40,655 nucleotides of DNA, taken from positions 1 through 40,655 of the forward strand of contig DZBS01000016.1 of assembly GCA_022729995.1 (NCBI GenBank), read 5' to 3'. Position 1 is the stretch's first letter. Each line of letters opens with the position of its first letter. The notes below the pieces were generated by a model. That model saw only the letters and a program-made list of their open reading frames with translations. It searched no databases and was not told where the DNA came from. Of the stretch, positions 33,893-40,655 are shown in pieces. This DNA comes from Draconibacterium orientale. Its GTDB lineage: Bacteria > Bacteroidota > Bacteroidia > Bacteroidales > JAADGE01. Both the position numbers and the translations under genes were made by a program.

Positions 33893-34903
33893 TTAATTAT
33901 TATTTTTCACTCCTTGAGAATTTCCTGCAAAGCGTTCGTAATTTACAAGCCAAGCAGCTGCATTTTTCACGTATCTTCCGGTTCCGGCTTCATCCCACGC
34001 AACATATAAACGAGTGAAACCTCCGTCGAGAATTAATCTTTTTCCGTTGTTTTCGTATGTTGCGGCAACTAAATTACCTTCATGTCCGTAAATTAAAGGA
34101 TTAAGTGCAGTATTTTTTTGAATAGTTGCAATTGTAATTCCTTCATAAATATTTTCTAATCCGGTGGAAATAAGATGACCGGGAGTTAATCCGATATTCG
34201 ATTTATTTTCGTTAAGTCCCACAACTTCGTTTCCGGGAAGATTTCCAAGCATTTTTGTTCCGATAAGATATTCGGCAACATAATTTGCATCGGCATAATA
34301 TGGTTCGTTATCGCCCCAAATATAAACTCCGTGTCCGGCGTCGAAAAATTTTTTGATTACTACTAAATGAGCTTCTGTAAGTTTTTGCACGTTGGAAGAA
34401 ATTAACCAAAGTTGGCAAGATTTTTCGAGCGATTTTTCTAATTCTTCGGGCGACGGCGGATTATCTATATATCTGTAAACCGAAAAACCTTTTTCTTTTA
34501 AAGCATTTTTGGGTAAACTAAAATCAAAGCCTTCGCCGGTATAAAAATGAAGAACAGTAATTGTTTCGCCTTCAAAAGCGCCGTCAACAGCTAAATCGTA
34601 TTTGTTTCCCTGAGCGTTTCCGTGTTTGTCTACATCAACTTTCACTTTCAGAAAAGTTTCCGAATTGTCATTTACAGTTACATCTCTATAAACAGGGTTT
34701 CCTTTTTTGTCAACATCAACTTTCACTCTTTGAACCGAGCCTGAATTGCCCGAGATTTTTACTTCTTCGTAAATTGCATTTTGCGACATACAGTCGTTGT
34801 AAACTTTCTTTGGTTGCGAAAATGTGCTGACCGAAAAAGCAAATATTACAATGCTTAGCATCCAAAATTTTGCAATAACTTTTTTTGAGAATAGATTTTT
34901 CAT
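33893..34903 (-). CDS. Secreted protein with class I amidotransferase-like fold, function unknown
   Basis: 336 residues with a signal peptide (basic start, hydrophobic core FWMLSIVIFAFSVSTFS, likely cut near residue 29). Residues about 45-100 hold a twofold repeat: QRVKVDVDKKGNPV and LKVKVDVDKHGNAQ, about 35 residues apart. The main domain (about 110-330) looks like a Rossmann-type amidotransferase-like fold: ITVLHFYTGEGFDF, CQLWLISSNVQKL, FFDAGHGVYIWGDNEPYYADAN, NLPGNEVVGL and RLILDGGFTRLY followed by GRYVKNAAAWLVNYE. I recall the last motifs from proteins in Dictyostelium and other eukaryotes and in scattered bacteria, but no function is known to me. No nucleophile Cys of an active glutaminase is seen at the expected elbow. 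Single gene with its own terminator. Confidence 0.78.
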   Translation of the reverse strand: MKNLFSKKVIAKFWMLSIVIFAFSVSTFSQPKKVYNDCMSQNAIYEEVKISGNSGSVQRVKVDVDKKGNPVYRDVTVNDNSETFLKVKVDVDKHGNAQGNKYDLAVDGAFEGETITVLHFYTGEGFDFSLPKNALKEKGFSVYRYIDNPPSPEELEKSLEKSCQLWLISSNVQKLTEAHLVVIKKFFDAGHGVYIWGDNEPYYADANYVAEYLIGTKMLGNLPGNEVVGLNENKSNIGLTPGHLISTGLENIYEGITIATIQKNTALNPLIYGHEGNLVAATYENNGKRLILDGGFTRLYVAWDEAGTGRYVKNAAAWLVNYERFAGNSQGVKNNN

Positions 34904-34960
34904 AAAATTATGATTTAAGGTTTACTATTCAGATGTAGATATTTATCATTTTCCATAAAT

Positions 34961-34993
34961 AAAAAAAGGAAGACAAAAAAATATGTCTTCCTT
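34961..34993 (-). terminator. Intrinsic terminator of the double-receiver regulator gene
   Basis: A perfect 10-bp stem, AAGGAAGACA (34966-34975) with TGTCTTCCTT (34984-34993), has an 8-base loop. On the minus strand it lies 28 bases after the stop codon at 35022 and is followed by a T-tract (34967 to 34961, continuing TTTATTTATGG). This is the clearest intrinsic terminator in the window. Confidence 0.82.
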
Positions 34994-35021
34994 AATTAAT
35001 AAAAAAATTGTTTACTTATAT

Positions 35022-35810
35022 TTAAAAAACACTGTCGACAATACTTAGAAATTTACTTAAAATAAAAGGTTTTTTGAGCCAACCTACAACTCCGGCTTCT
35101 TTGGCAAATATTTTTTTGTCTTCGTTGTCGTCCGAGCTTAAAATTAATGAAGGTATTTTTGAATAACCCGGAATCATTCTAATATCTTTTATCATTTCAA
35201 TACCCGATTTATTTGGCATATTGTAATCTGTAATAATTAAATCTATTGTAATTTTTTCATCTAAAGCATATTTAAAACCTTCCAAAGTGCTTTTTGCTAC
35301 TAATACTTTGTATCCCAAAGAAGTTAATGAATTTTCGATAACAATTGTGTTTGTTTCAAAATCATCAACAACAAGAATTGTTTTAACATCTTTTTCTGAT
35401 TTTTCGTCTAATCTTTTTTTTATCTTTTCTGAAAAGAAAACTTCGGCTTTAGGATTATTAATAATTGATTTGAAAAGATTATAATTATTACTGAGTTTCA
35501 ACAAATAACCTTTTGCACCGGCTTCGATAAGTTGGTCAACATATTCGTCGTTTGCAAAAAGCGAAAGTCCGATAATTGTTAAATCCGGATTTTTCTGAAG
35601 TGCTTTAATTGTGGTTTCAATACCGCTCATTCCGGGCATTTGAATATCCATAAAAGTTACATCGGGCGAATAATTATCGAGTAATTTCAAATATTCAAAA
35701 CCTGATGAAGCTTCCGTTACTTCGATATTTCCTAATAAAGAGAAAACATCTTTAATTGTTCTTCTAAAAGAATCATGGTCGTCTACAATCGCAATTTTTT
35801 TTAATTCCAT
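35022..35810 (-). CDS. Double-receiver response regulator (NarL-type REC + CheY-like REC, no DNA-binding domain)
   Basis: 262 residues, two receiver domains and nothing else. REC1 (1-120) has Asp10-Asp11, phospho-acceptor Asp55 (FMDIQMPGMSG) and Lys105 (GYLLKLS), and closely resembles the receiver of NarL/LuxR-type regulators, including the linker AEVFFSEKIKKRL that normally leads to the HTH. Here a second receiver follows (about 142-262): Asp149-Asp150, Asp195 (ITDYNMPNKSG) and Lys in WLKKPF. Both phosphorylation sites are intact. Without an output domain it may act as a phosphate relay, a sink, or through protein contacts. It is divergent from the five-PAS kinase gene, with a shared 156-base upstream region holding an 11-bp direct repeat, and has its own terminator. 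Confidence 0.92.
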   Translation of the reverse strand: MELKKIAIVDDHDSFRRTIKDVFSLLGNIEVTEASSGFEYLKLLDNYSPDVTFMDIQMPGMSGIETTIKALQKNPDLTIIGLSLFANDEYVDQLIEAGAKGYLLKLSNNYNLFKSIINNPKAEVFFSEKIKKRLDEKSEKDVKTILVVDDFETNTIVIENSLTSLGYKVLVAKSTLEGFKYALDEKITIDLIITDYNMPNKSGIEMIKDIRMIPGYSKIPSLILSSDDNEDKKIFAKEAGVVGWLKKPFILSKFLSIVDSVF

Positions 35811-35831
35811 ATTTTCAAATTAATTACATTG

Positions 35832-35858
35832 CAAATTTAGACAATCCAAAACTCACAA
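35832..35858 (-). promoter_or_regulatory. Promoter of the double-receiver gene (TTG-N16-TAAATTTG)
   Basis: The minus strand has an exact -7 box TAAATTTG (35832-35839), 21 bases before the ATG at 35810, and TTTTTTG upstream (TTG at 35856-35858) at a spacing of 16 bases, at the short end of the range. The direct repeats at 35865-35898 lie 6 bases upstream of this -33, where an activator would sit. Confidence 0.52.
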
Positions 35859-35864
35859 AAAACA

Positions 35865-35898
35865 GTAGATTTACGTAATTTATCTACGTAGATTTACG
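35865..35898. promoter_or_regulatory. 11-bp direct repeat, candidate response-regulator binding site
   Basis: GTAGATTTACG occurs twice on the plus strand, at 35865-35875 and 35888-35898, 23 bases apart start to start (about two helical turns). The palindrome CTACGTAG (35884-35891) overlaps the second copy. The pair sits between the divergent kinase and double-receiver genes. A site for the NarL/LuxR-type regulator encoded at 38761 is plausible but unproven. Confidence 0.5.
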
Positions 35899-35966
35899 CA
35901 GTGTTTTTTTTGTGATTTATTTTTTGTATGTTTATAAAAGATTGTGTGAGCTTAATTGTAAATTAA

Positions 35967-38708
35967 ATGAAAACGAACGAGGAATTAAAAACAGAAATAG
36001 ATTTTTTAAAGAAATCCAATAAATTATTGGAAGAACAAATAAAAAAATTTAAAAAAGAATCAAAAAAGAAAGAAAAAAAACTTAGAGAAACGTGTGAATT
36101 TTATATTGGTAAAATAGCTTTAAAACCCGATGAACTTTTCAAGATTTTTGAAAACATGCCTCAACCTGTTTTAATAACCGAATATGAAACAGGAAAAATA
36201 ATTTATCTGAATAAACATCTTGAAAACTTAATGGGACATTCTTTTGATGAGGTAAAAGGAAAAACCTCTTTTGAATTGGGCTTAAACAAAAAGCAAATAA
36301 GAAATAAAATTATTGAAGGACTTGAAAATGAAGAAACTGCTTGCGTTGTTCCAATATCATTTACAAATAAAAATTTGCAAAAATATCATACATTGATTTA
36401 TTCTAAATTGATAAATAATAAAAAAGAATTTATTTTATCTATAATTATTGATATTTCGGAAGCACATAAAGTAAAAAAAGAATTAAAAGAAAGTAAAGAA
36501 TTTTATGAAAATATAATCGACAATACAATTGATGCAATATATGTTTTGTCGAAAAAAGGAAAGATAAAATTTGCTAACAATCAGCACTTTAATGTATTCG
36601 GAAGACAAGAAAAAGAAATTATAGATCATTATTTTTACGAATTTATCCCTAAAAAAGAATTACCGGTTTTTTTATCAATATTAAAAAAAGGTTCTTTAGA
36701 AAAAGAAATAAGGAACTTTGAGTCAAATATTTACCATAAAAACGGAAGTTTAGTTCCTGTTGAAATAAGCGGAAAACTGGTTAAGTATAATAATAAAAAC
36801 ATAATAATTGCAAATATTACCAACATTTCGGAGAAAAAACTCGCCGAAAATATACTCAAAGAAGACACAAAAAAGTTTCAGCTAATTACAGAATCGGGAA
36901 TAGATTCATTGTTTATGGTTGATAAAAACGCAAATATAATTTTTGTAAGCAAATCGCAAAAAAACCAATACGGCTGGGTTCCCGAAGAAATTGAAGGTGA
37001 AAGTATATTTAAAATTATTTCGCCCGGAAATCTTAATTATTTAAAAGAACAAATGTTGGAAGTATTCAAAGATACGGAAATAAGTTTTGAGTCGGAAATA
37101 GTGCATAAAACAGAAGGAAATATTCCTGTAGAAATTAGGGCTAAAACAGTTATTTTCAAAGGAGAAAAAGTTGCCGTTGGAGTAATGAGAAATATTAGCG
37201 AAAAAAAATCAGAAGAAAAGAAAAAAGCTGCATTACTTTTAGAAACAATTTCTACCAGAAATTTTTTAAGGTCGATAATTGATTCAACCAAAGACATGAT
37301 TTTTGCAAAAGACCAATTCGGAAAATATGTTATTGTGAATAAATCATACTCGGAAGCATTTAGCCTTGAGCCGAAAGATTTGATTGATAAAACAGATAAT
37401 GATTTAATGGAAATATTATTTTGCAGAGCCAAAAATATTGAATTTGGAATTTTTGAACTCCAAAAAATTGGAAATACATTAAAAGAAAGAGAAAAATACA
37501 CTTCATTCTACAATAAAATAATAATGCCCGACGGTGTTGAGAAAATATTTCAAACCAGCAAAATTAATATTTACACCGAAAATAACATTTTTGAAGCATC
37601 AATATTTTTTGCACACGATATAACCAGAATGATAAGAGCTGAAGATGAACTTATTAACATGAATTTGAATTTGGAAAAAATAATAGAAGAAAAAACAAAA
37701 AAACTTGTAATTAGCGAAGATAATTTTAGAAAACTTTACGAAAAAAGCTCGGAAGCCAAAATAATTTTCAAAAAAGACGGTAATATTTTGGATATAAATG
37801 AAAATGCTTGTCTAATTTTTGGATATACAAAACATGAATTTTTAAAACTTAATGTAAAAAATTTATGGAAAATTGACTCATCGCAAACATTTACAGACAC
37901 AATAAATTCATATAAAACAATAGAAACAACAATTTACACAAAAGATTCAAAGCAAATTCCTTACGAAACAAGTTTTATAAACGTGAAATATTTCAATGAA
38001 AATGCAATTCTTGCTTCCGGAAGAGATATTAGAGAAAGAAAAGAAATTCAGAAAAAAATATTAAATGCTATAACAGAAACCGAAGAAAAAGAAAGAAAAA
38101 GATTTGCTGCCGATATTCACGACGGAATTGGCGCAAATTTATCAAGCATTAAAATGTATATAGATTTAATTTTAGAAGAACAAATTCCTAAAGAAGACAC
38201 AAAAAAATTCTTAGTTTCTATTATTGATATAATAAACGAAGCAGCGAGGCAAGCCAGAGAAATTGCCAATAACATTAAACCTCACGAACTTACAAATTTG
38301 GGATTAAAATCGTCTATCGAAAATGTATTTAAAAAAATCATTAAAACCAATAAAATTAAGGCTTTTACCGATATTCAAACAAATGATATTAAACTTAACG
38401 AAAATTTTTCATTAACAATTTACAGAATAGTTAATGAACTGATAAACAATTCAATAAAACATTCAAACGCAAAAAATATTTACCTAAATTTATATATTTT
38501 GCCCGACAGATTAGAAATGGAATATAAAGACGACGGAGACGGTTTTGATATAGAAAAAATTACTTCGGAAAAACTTGGAAACGGAATTACAAATATCAAA
38601 AACAGAATTAAACAAGTGAACGGCGAAATTGACATCTTTTCGGAAATTGGCACCGGAACAGAAATAAAAATTAATGTGAACACTAAAGATTTTATTGAAG
38701 AAAATTAA
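35967..38708 (+). CDS. Soluble histidine kinase with five PAS domains (NarX/DegS-type HisKA_3)
   Basis: 913 residues with no membrane segment. An N-terminal Lys-rich coiled coil (1-40) leads to five PAS modules at about 45-165, 170-290, 300-415, 430-565 and 580-695 (openings such as MPQPVLITEYETG, TIDAIYVLSKKG, GIDSLFMVDKNA, TKDMIFAKDQFG and EAKIIFKKDG). The transmitter is the HisKA_3 type: acceptor His in RFAADIHDGIGANLSSIK (about residue 718), then HATPase_c with ELINNSIKHSNAKNI, KDDGDGFD and LGNGITNIKNRIKQVNG. This kinase class pairs with NarL/LuxR regulators, and one follows 52 bases downstream (38761), making a clear two-component operon. Signal unknown; cytoplasmic input is implied. Confidence 0.94.
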   Translation: MKTNEELKTEIDFLKKSNKLLEEQIKKFKKESKKKEKKLRETCEFYIGKIALKPDELFKIFENMPQPVLITEYETGKIIYLNKHLENLMGHSFDEVKGKTSFELGLNKKQIRNKIIEGLENEETACVVPISFTNKNLQKYHTLIYSKLINNKKEFILSIIIDISEAHKVKKELKESKEFYENIIDNTIDAIYVLSKKGKIKFANNQHFNVFGRQEKEIIDHYFYEFIPKKELPVFLSILKKGSLEKEIRNFESNIYHKNGSLVPVEISGKLVKYNNKNIIIANITNISEKKLAENILKEDTKKFQLITESGIDSLFMVDKNANIIFVSKSQKNQYGWVPEEIEGESIFKIISPGNLNYLKEQMLEVFKDTEISFESEIVHKTEGNIPVEIRAKTVIFKGEKVAVGVMRNISEKKSEEKKKAALLLETISTRNFLRSIIDSTKDMIFAKDQFGKYVIVNKSYSEAFSLEPKDLIDKTDNDLMEILFCRAKNIEFGIFELQKIGNTLKEREKYTSFYNKIIMPDGVEKIFQTSKINIYTENNIFEASIFFAHDITRMIRAEDELINMNLNLEKIIEEKTKKLVISEDNFRKLYEKSSEAKIIFKKDGNILDINENACLIFGYTKHEFLKLNVKNLWKIDSSQTFTDTINSYKTIETTIYTKDSKQIPYETSFINVKYFNENAILASGRDIRERKEIQKKILNAITETEEKERKRFAADIHDGIGANLSSIKMYIDLILEEQIPKEDTKKFLVSIIDIINEAARQAREIANNIKPHELTNLGLKSSIENVFKKIIKTNKIKAFTDIQTNDIKLNENFSLTIYRIVNELINNSIKHSNAKNIYLNLYILPDRLEMEYKDDGDGFDIEKITSEKLGNGITNIKNRIKQVNGEIDIFSEIGTGTEIKINVNTKDFIEEN

Positions 38709-38760
38709 TTCTAATTAAAACATTATCATAAATTTACAAACCGATTTTTTCAAAAAAAAG

Positions 38761-39414
38761 ATGTATAAACATAAAGTGATTATTGTTGACGACCACCATA
38801 TTTTTAGAGACGGACTAAAACTTTCTCTCGGTACAATCAAAAGTATTGAAGTTGTTAACGAAGCAAAATGTGCAACAGAATTCTTAAATATTATAAAAAA
38901 TACTAAAATTGATATTGCTTTTATGGATATCAGAATGCCCGATATGAACGGAATTGAAGCTACTATTGAAGCTCTTAAAATTTCTCCCGACTTGAAAATA
39001 ATTATTATGTCATCTTATGACGACATTGAAATTATTAACAACGCAATTATTGCCGGAACTTACGGTTATTTATTAAAAAATGCCGATTATAAAGATATTA
39101 TTAACGCAATAGAAACAGTGTCGAAAGGTAAAAAATATTTTTCTCACGAAATTATAGAAAATATTACTTCACAAATTATTGACGAAAACAATAAAAAATC
39201 CGAATCAGAAAACACTCCCAATTATAATCTTACTTTCAGAGAAACTCAAGTGCTTAAAGAACTTTGCAACGGCGATGATTCAAAACTAATTGCAAAAAAA
39301 CTTAATATCAGCGAACGTACAGTCGAAAAACATATTCAAAATATTTTGTCAAAAACAAACATTCACACCACAACAAAACTTATAGTATTTTGTCTTAAAA
39401 ACAAACTTGTTTAA
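38761..39414 (+). CDS. NarL/LuxR-type response regulator
   Basis: 217 residues. REC (1-120) has Asp10-Asp11, phospho-acceptor Asp56 (FMDIRMPDMNG), Ser/Thr at SSYDD and Lys in GYLLKNA. A linker (KGKKYFSHEIIENI) leads to a LuxR-type HTH at about 152-217: LTFRETQVLKELCNG, KLIAKKLNISERTVEKHIQN and ILSKTNIHTTTKLIVF. It is complete and should bind DNA as a dimer when phosphorylated by the five-PAS kinase encoded just upstream. A candidate target is the direct repeat at 35865-35898, which would give control of the divergent double-receiver gene and possibly autoregulation. It ends 6 bases from the convergent rpe gene. Confidence 0.95.
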   Translation: MYKHKVIIVDDHHIFRDGLKLSLGTIKSIEVVNEAKCATEFLNIIKNTKIDIAFMDIRMPDMNGIEATIEALKISPDLKIIIMSSYDDIEIINNAIIAGTYGYLLKNADYKDIINAIETVSKGKKYFSHEIIENITSQIIDENNKKSESENTPNYNLTFRETQVLKELCNGDDSKLIAKKLNISERTVEKHIQNILSKTNIHTTTKLIVFCLKNKLV

Positions 39415-39420
39415 ACAGAA

Positions 39421-40074
39421 TTATATTGATTTCATTTCCGAAATTATTTTTAAAATATCACCCGAATTAAATATCGAACTTCCTGCAACAAAAGCAACAG
39501 CTCCTGCTTTTTTTAATTTTGAGATATTTAATAAATCAACTCCGCCGTCGACTTCAATTATTGCTTTTGAATTTTTATCGGTAATAAGATTTTTCAATTT
39601 CTCGATTTTTGAATAAGTATTTTCAATGAATTTTTGACCGCCAAAACCCGGATTTACAGACATTATCAATACTAAATCCAAATCAAAAATAATATCTTCC
39701 AAAAAAGAAACCGGAGTGTGCGGATTTAATGAAACACCGGCTTGCATTCCGGCTGATTTTATATATTGAATTGTTCTGTGTAAATGCGAGCAAGCTTCAA
39801 AATGAACGGTTAAAATGTTGGCTCCGGCATTTTTAAATTCGTTGATATATTTCTCGGGCTCAACAATCATCAAATGAACATCAAGCGGTTTTTTAGCATA
39901 TTTTTTTATAGCTTTTATTACCGGAAAACCGAATGAAATGTTTGGAACAAATCTTCCGTCCATAATATCCAAATGAAACCAATCGGCATCACTTTGGTTT
40001 ATAATATCTATATCTTTTTTTAGATTTGAAAAATCGGCCGATAAAAACGACGGCGAAATTATTGTGTTTGCCAT
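39421..40074 (-). CDS. rpe: Ribulose-phosphate 3-epimerase
   Basis: Interconverts ribulose 5-phosphate and xylulose 5-phosphate in the pentose phosphate pathway. The 217-residue TIM barrel is full length and has all family signatures: SPSFLSADFSNL, HLDIMDGRFVPNISFG (metal ligands His and Asp), DVHLMIVEPEKYI, VHFEAC, MSVNPGFGGQKFIE, EVDGGVD and VAGSSIF (phosphate-binding loop). Single gene; its promoter is at 40091-40123, partly inside an octamer repeat block. Confidence 0.96.
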   Translation of the reverse strand: MANTIISPSFLSADFSNLKKDIDIINQSDADWFHLDIMDGRFVPNISFGFPVIKAIKKYAKKPLDVHLMIVEPEKYINEFKNAGANILTVHFEACSHLHRTIQYIKSAGMQAGVSLNPHTPVSFLEDIIFDLDLVLIMSVNPGFGGQKFIENTYSKIEKLKNLITDKNSKAIIEVDGGVDLLNISKLKKAGAVAFVAGSSIFNSGDILKIISEMKSI

Positions 40075-40090
40075 TTTATATTGTTTTAGG

Positions 40091-40123
40091 CAAAATTAGT
40101 AATTTAATTTGAAAATGGGCCAA
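40091..40123 (-). promoter_or_regulatory. Promoter of rpe (TTG-N22-TAATTTTG), overlapping an octamer repeat
   Basis: The minus strand has an exact -7 box TAATTTTG (40091-40098), 16 bases before the rpe ATG at 40074, and a TTG at 40121-40123 with a spacing of 22 bases. The -33 lies within a variant octamer (40116-40123) of the inverted repeat block, so gain or loss of octamers next to it would alter the sequence upstream of the promoter. Confidence 0.5.
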
Positions 40124-40155
40124 TTTGAAAATGTGAGAATTTGAAAATGTGAGAA
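40108..40155 (+). repeat. Octamer repeat block, inverted relative to the main array
   Basis: Six consecutive 8-bp units: TTTGAAAA, TGGGCCAA, TTTGAAAA, TGTGAGAA, TTTGAAAA, TGTGAGAA. Apart from the second unit, these are the reverse complements of units in the array at 40242-40655 (TTTTCAAA and TTCTCACA). The block overlaps the upstream half of the rpe promoter. A transcript across both blocks could pair into a long hairpin. Confidence 0.8.
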
Positions 40156-40241
40156 TTTTTAAATAAATTTAAAAAAAACATACGAGTTCACAAAAAAAAA
40201 TAATATAAGATATTAATTAATAGATATTAATGTTTTTTTCA

Positions 40242-40281
40242 TTTCCACATTAGCATATTTTCACATTTTCAAATTTTCAAA
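40242..40281 (+). repeat. Short octamer block (five units), partial copy of the start of the main array
   Basis: Units in order: TTTCCACA, TTAGCATA, TTTTCACA, TTTTCAAA, TTTTCAAA. The first three are repeated in the same order at the start of the main array 84 bases later (40326), including the odd unit TTAGCATA, so one block was probably copied from the other. Between them (40282-40325) lie two octamers of a different type, GACACGAA and GGCACAAA (40291-40306). Confidence 0.8.
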
Positions 40282-40325
40282 TTAATAAAAGACACGAAGG
40301 CACAAAGAAAAAACATTTATTTTCA

Positions 40326-40655
40326 TTTCCACATTAGCATATTTTCACATTTTCACATTTTCAAATTCTCACATTTTCAAATTTTCACATTTTCACATTT
40401 TCAAATTCTCACATTTTCTCATTTTCACATTTTCACATTTCCACATTTTCACATTTCCACATTTTCACATTTTCACATTTTCACATTTTCAAATTCTCAC
40501 ATTTTCACATTTTCACATTTTCACATTTTCACATTTTCAAATTTTCACATTTTCAAATTTTCACATTTTCAAATTTTCAAATTCTCACATTTTCACATTT
40601 TCACATTTTCACATTTTCAAATTTTCACATTTTCAAATTTTCACATTTTCAAATT
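40326..40655 (+). repeat. Tandem octamer array (41 units, continues past window end)
   Basis: Forty-one 8-bp units follow in perfect phase to 40653, with no insertion or deletion, and the array runs off the window. The main unit is TTTTCACA. Variants are TTTTCAAA, TTCTCACA (always directly after TTTTCAAA: four times out of four), TTTCCACA, TTAGCATA (once) and TTTTCTCA (once). Units 22-31 and 33-41 show nearly the same order of variants, so blocks of roughly 80-90 bp have been duplicated as well as single units. The 8-bp period does not fit a coding frame, and no start or real ORF is present. Confidence 0.92.

Noticed and set aside
40326-40655. CRISPR array or coding tandem repeat
   Set aside because: There are no unique spacers: the 8-bp units follow directly on one another. 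The period is not a multiple of three, and no start codon or sustained ORF is present.
1-40655. Genomic island or prophage
   Set aside because: No integrase, transposase, phage gene, tRNA junction or composition break is seen. Base composition and codon style look even across the window.

Overview
This AT-rich window (estimated by eye at about 70% A+T or more) comes from a member of the Bacteroidota, most likely Bacteroidales or Marinilabiliales-like. The reasons are: several starts preceded by Bacteroidota-type -7 boxes (TAnnTTTG) rather than Shine-Dalgarno sites; a GlsB-type glycine-lipid N-acyltransferase; a long PurF-like protein of the Bacteroidota type; and sensor proteins with the GAF-PAS style common in this phylum. 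I see no rRNA, tRNA, integrase, transposase or CRISPR array. The assignment rests on protein recognition by eye, not on a search.

Layout. (1) 1-3454, minus strand: start of the division/cell-wall (dcw) cluster, mraZ-rsmH-ftsL-like-ftsI (ftsI cut by the window edge), with a -7 box and four GTGGG-like repeats at an exact 10-bp period upstream of mraZ, the pattern expected of an MraZ operator. (2) 3640-5548, plus: a glycine-lipid pair in which the O-acyltransferase (glsA-like) is a pseudogene with an in-frame stop and a frameshift, while glsB is intact with its own promoter. (3) 5549-6694, minus: a secreted TPR protein; then a 111-bp imperfect palindrome (6779-6889). (4) 6895-18212: signalling block. 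Three paralogous membrane proteins (extracytoplasmic sensor, GAF, C-terminal PAS) end where a kinase domain would normally start. Two of them are in a minus-strand run led by a soluble PAS-PAS histidine kinase and ending in a small membrane protein. A plus-strand manA lies between the third sensor and this run. (5) 18342-26259, plus: a tight eight-gene run of CNNM/CBS membrane protein, long PurF-like amidotransferase, LolD-like ABC ATPase, helical-repeat protein, LuxC-type acyl-CoA reductase, miaA, Nudix hydrolase and GT4 glycosyltransferase. (6) 26264-28129, minus: Pit phosphate transporter and its DUF47 partner. (7) 28338-29993, minus: REC-PAS-PP2C phosphatase. (8) 30064-33731: cytoplasmic type I pullulanase and a divergent alpha/beta hydrolase. 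(9) 33893-34903, minus: a secreted protein with an amidotransferase-like fold. (10) 35022-39414: a double-receiver response regulator divergent from a five-PAS soluble kinase plus NarL/LuxR-type regulator. (11) rpe (39421-40074, minus), then octamer repeats (40108-40655) running off the window end.

How it fits together. The housekeeping content is ordinary. What stands out is the density of signal transduction (three output-less sensors, two kinases, three receiver proteins, one PP2C phosphatase), which suggests signalling through protein-protein contacts as well as phosphotransfer. The most solid unusual results are the doubly broken glsA beside an intact glsB, the MraZ operator, the sensor operon, and the octamer array whose inverted block overlaps the rpe promoter. 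The only gene-free stretch over 300 bases is 40075-40655, filled by the rpe promoter and the octamer repeats.
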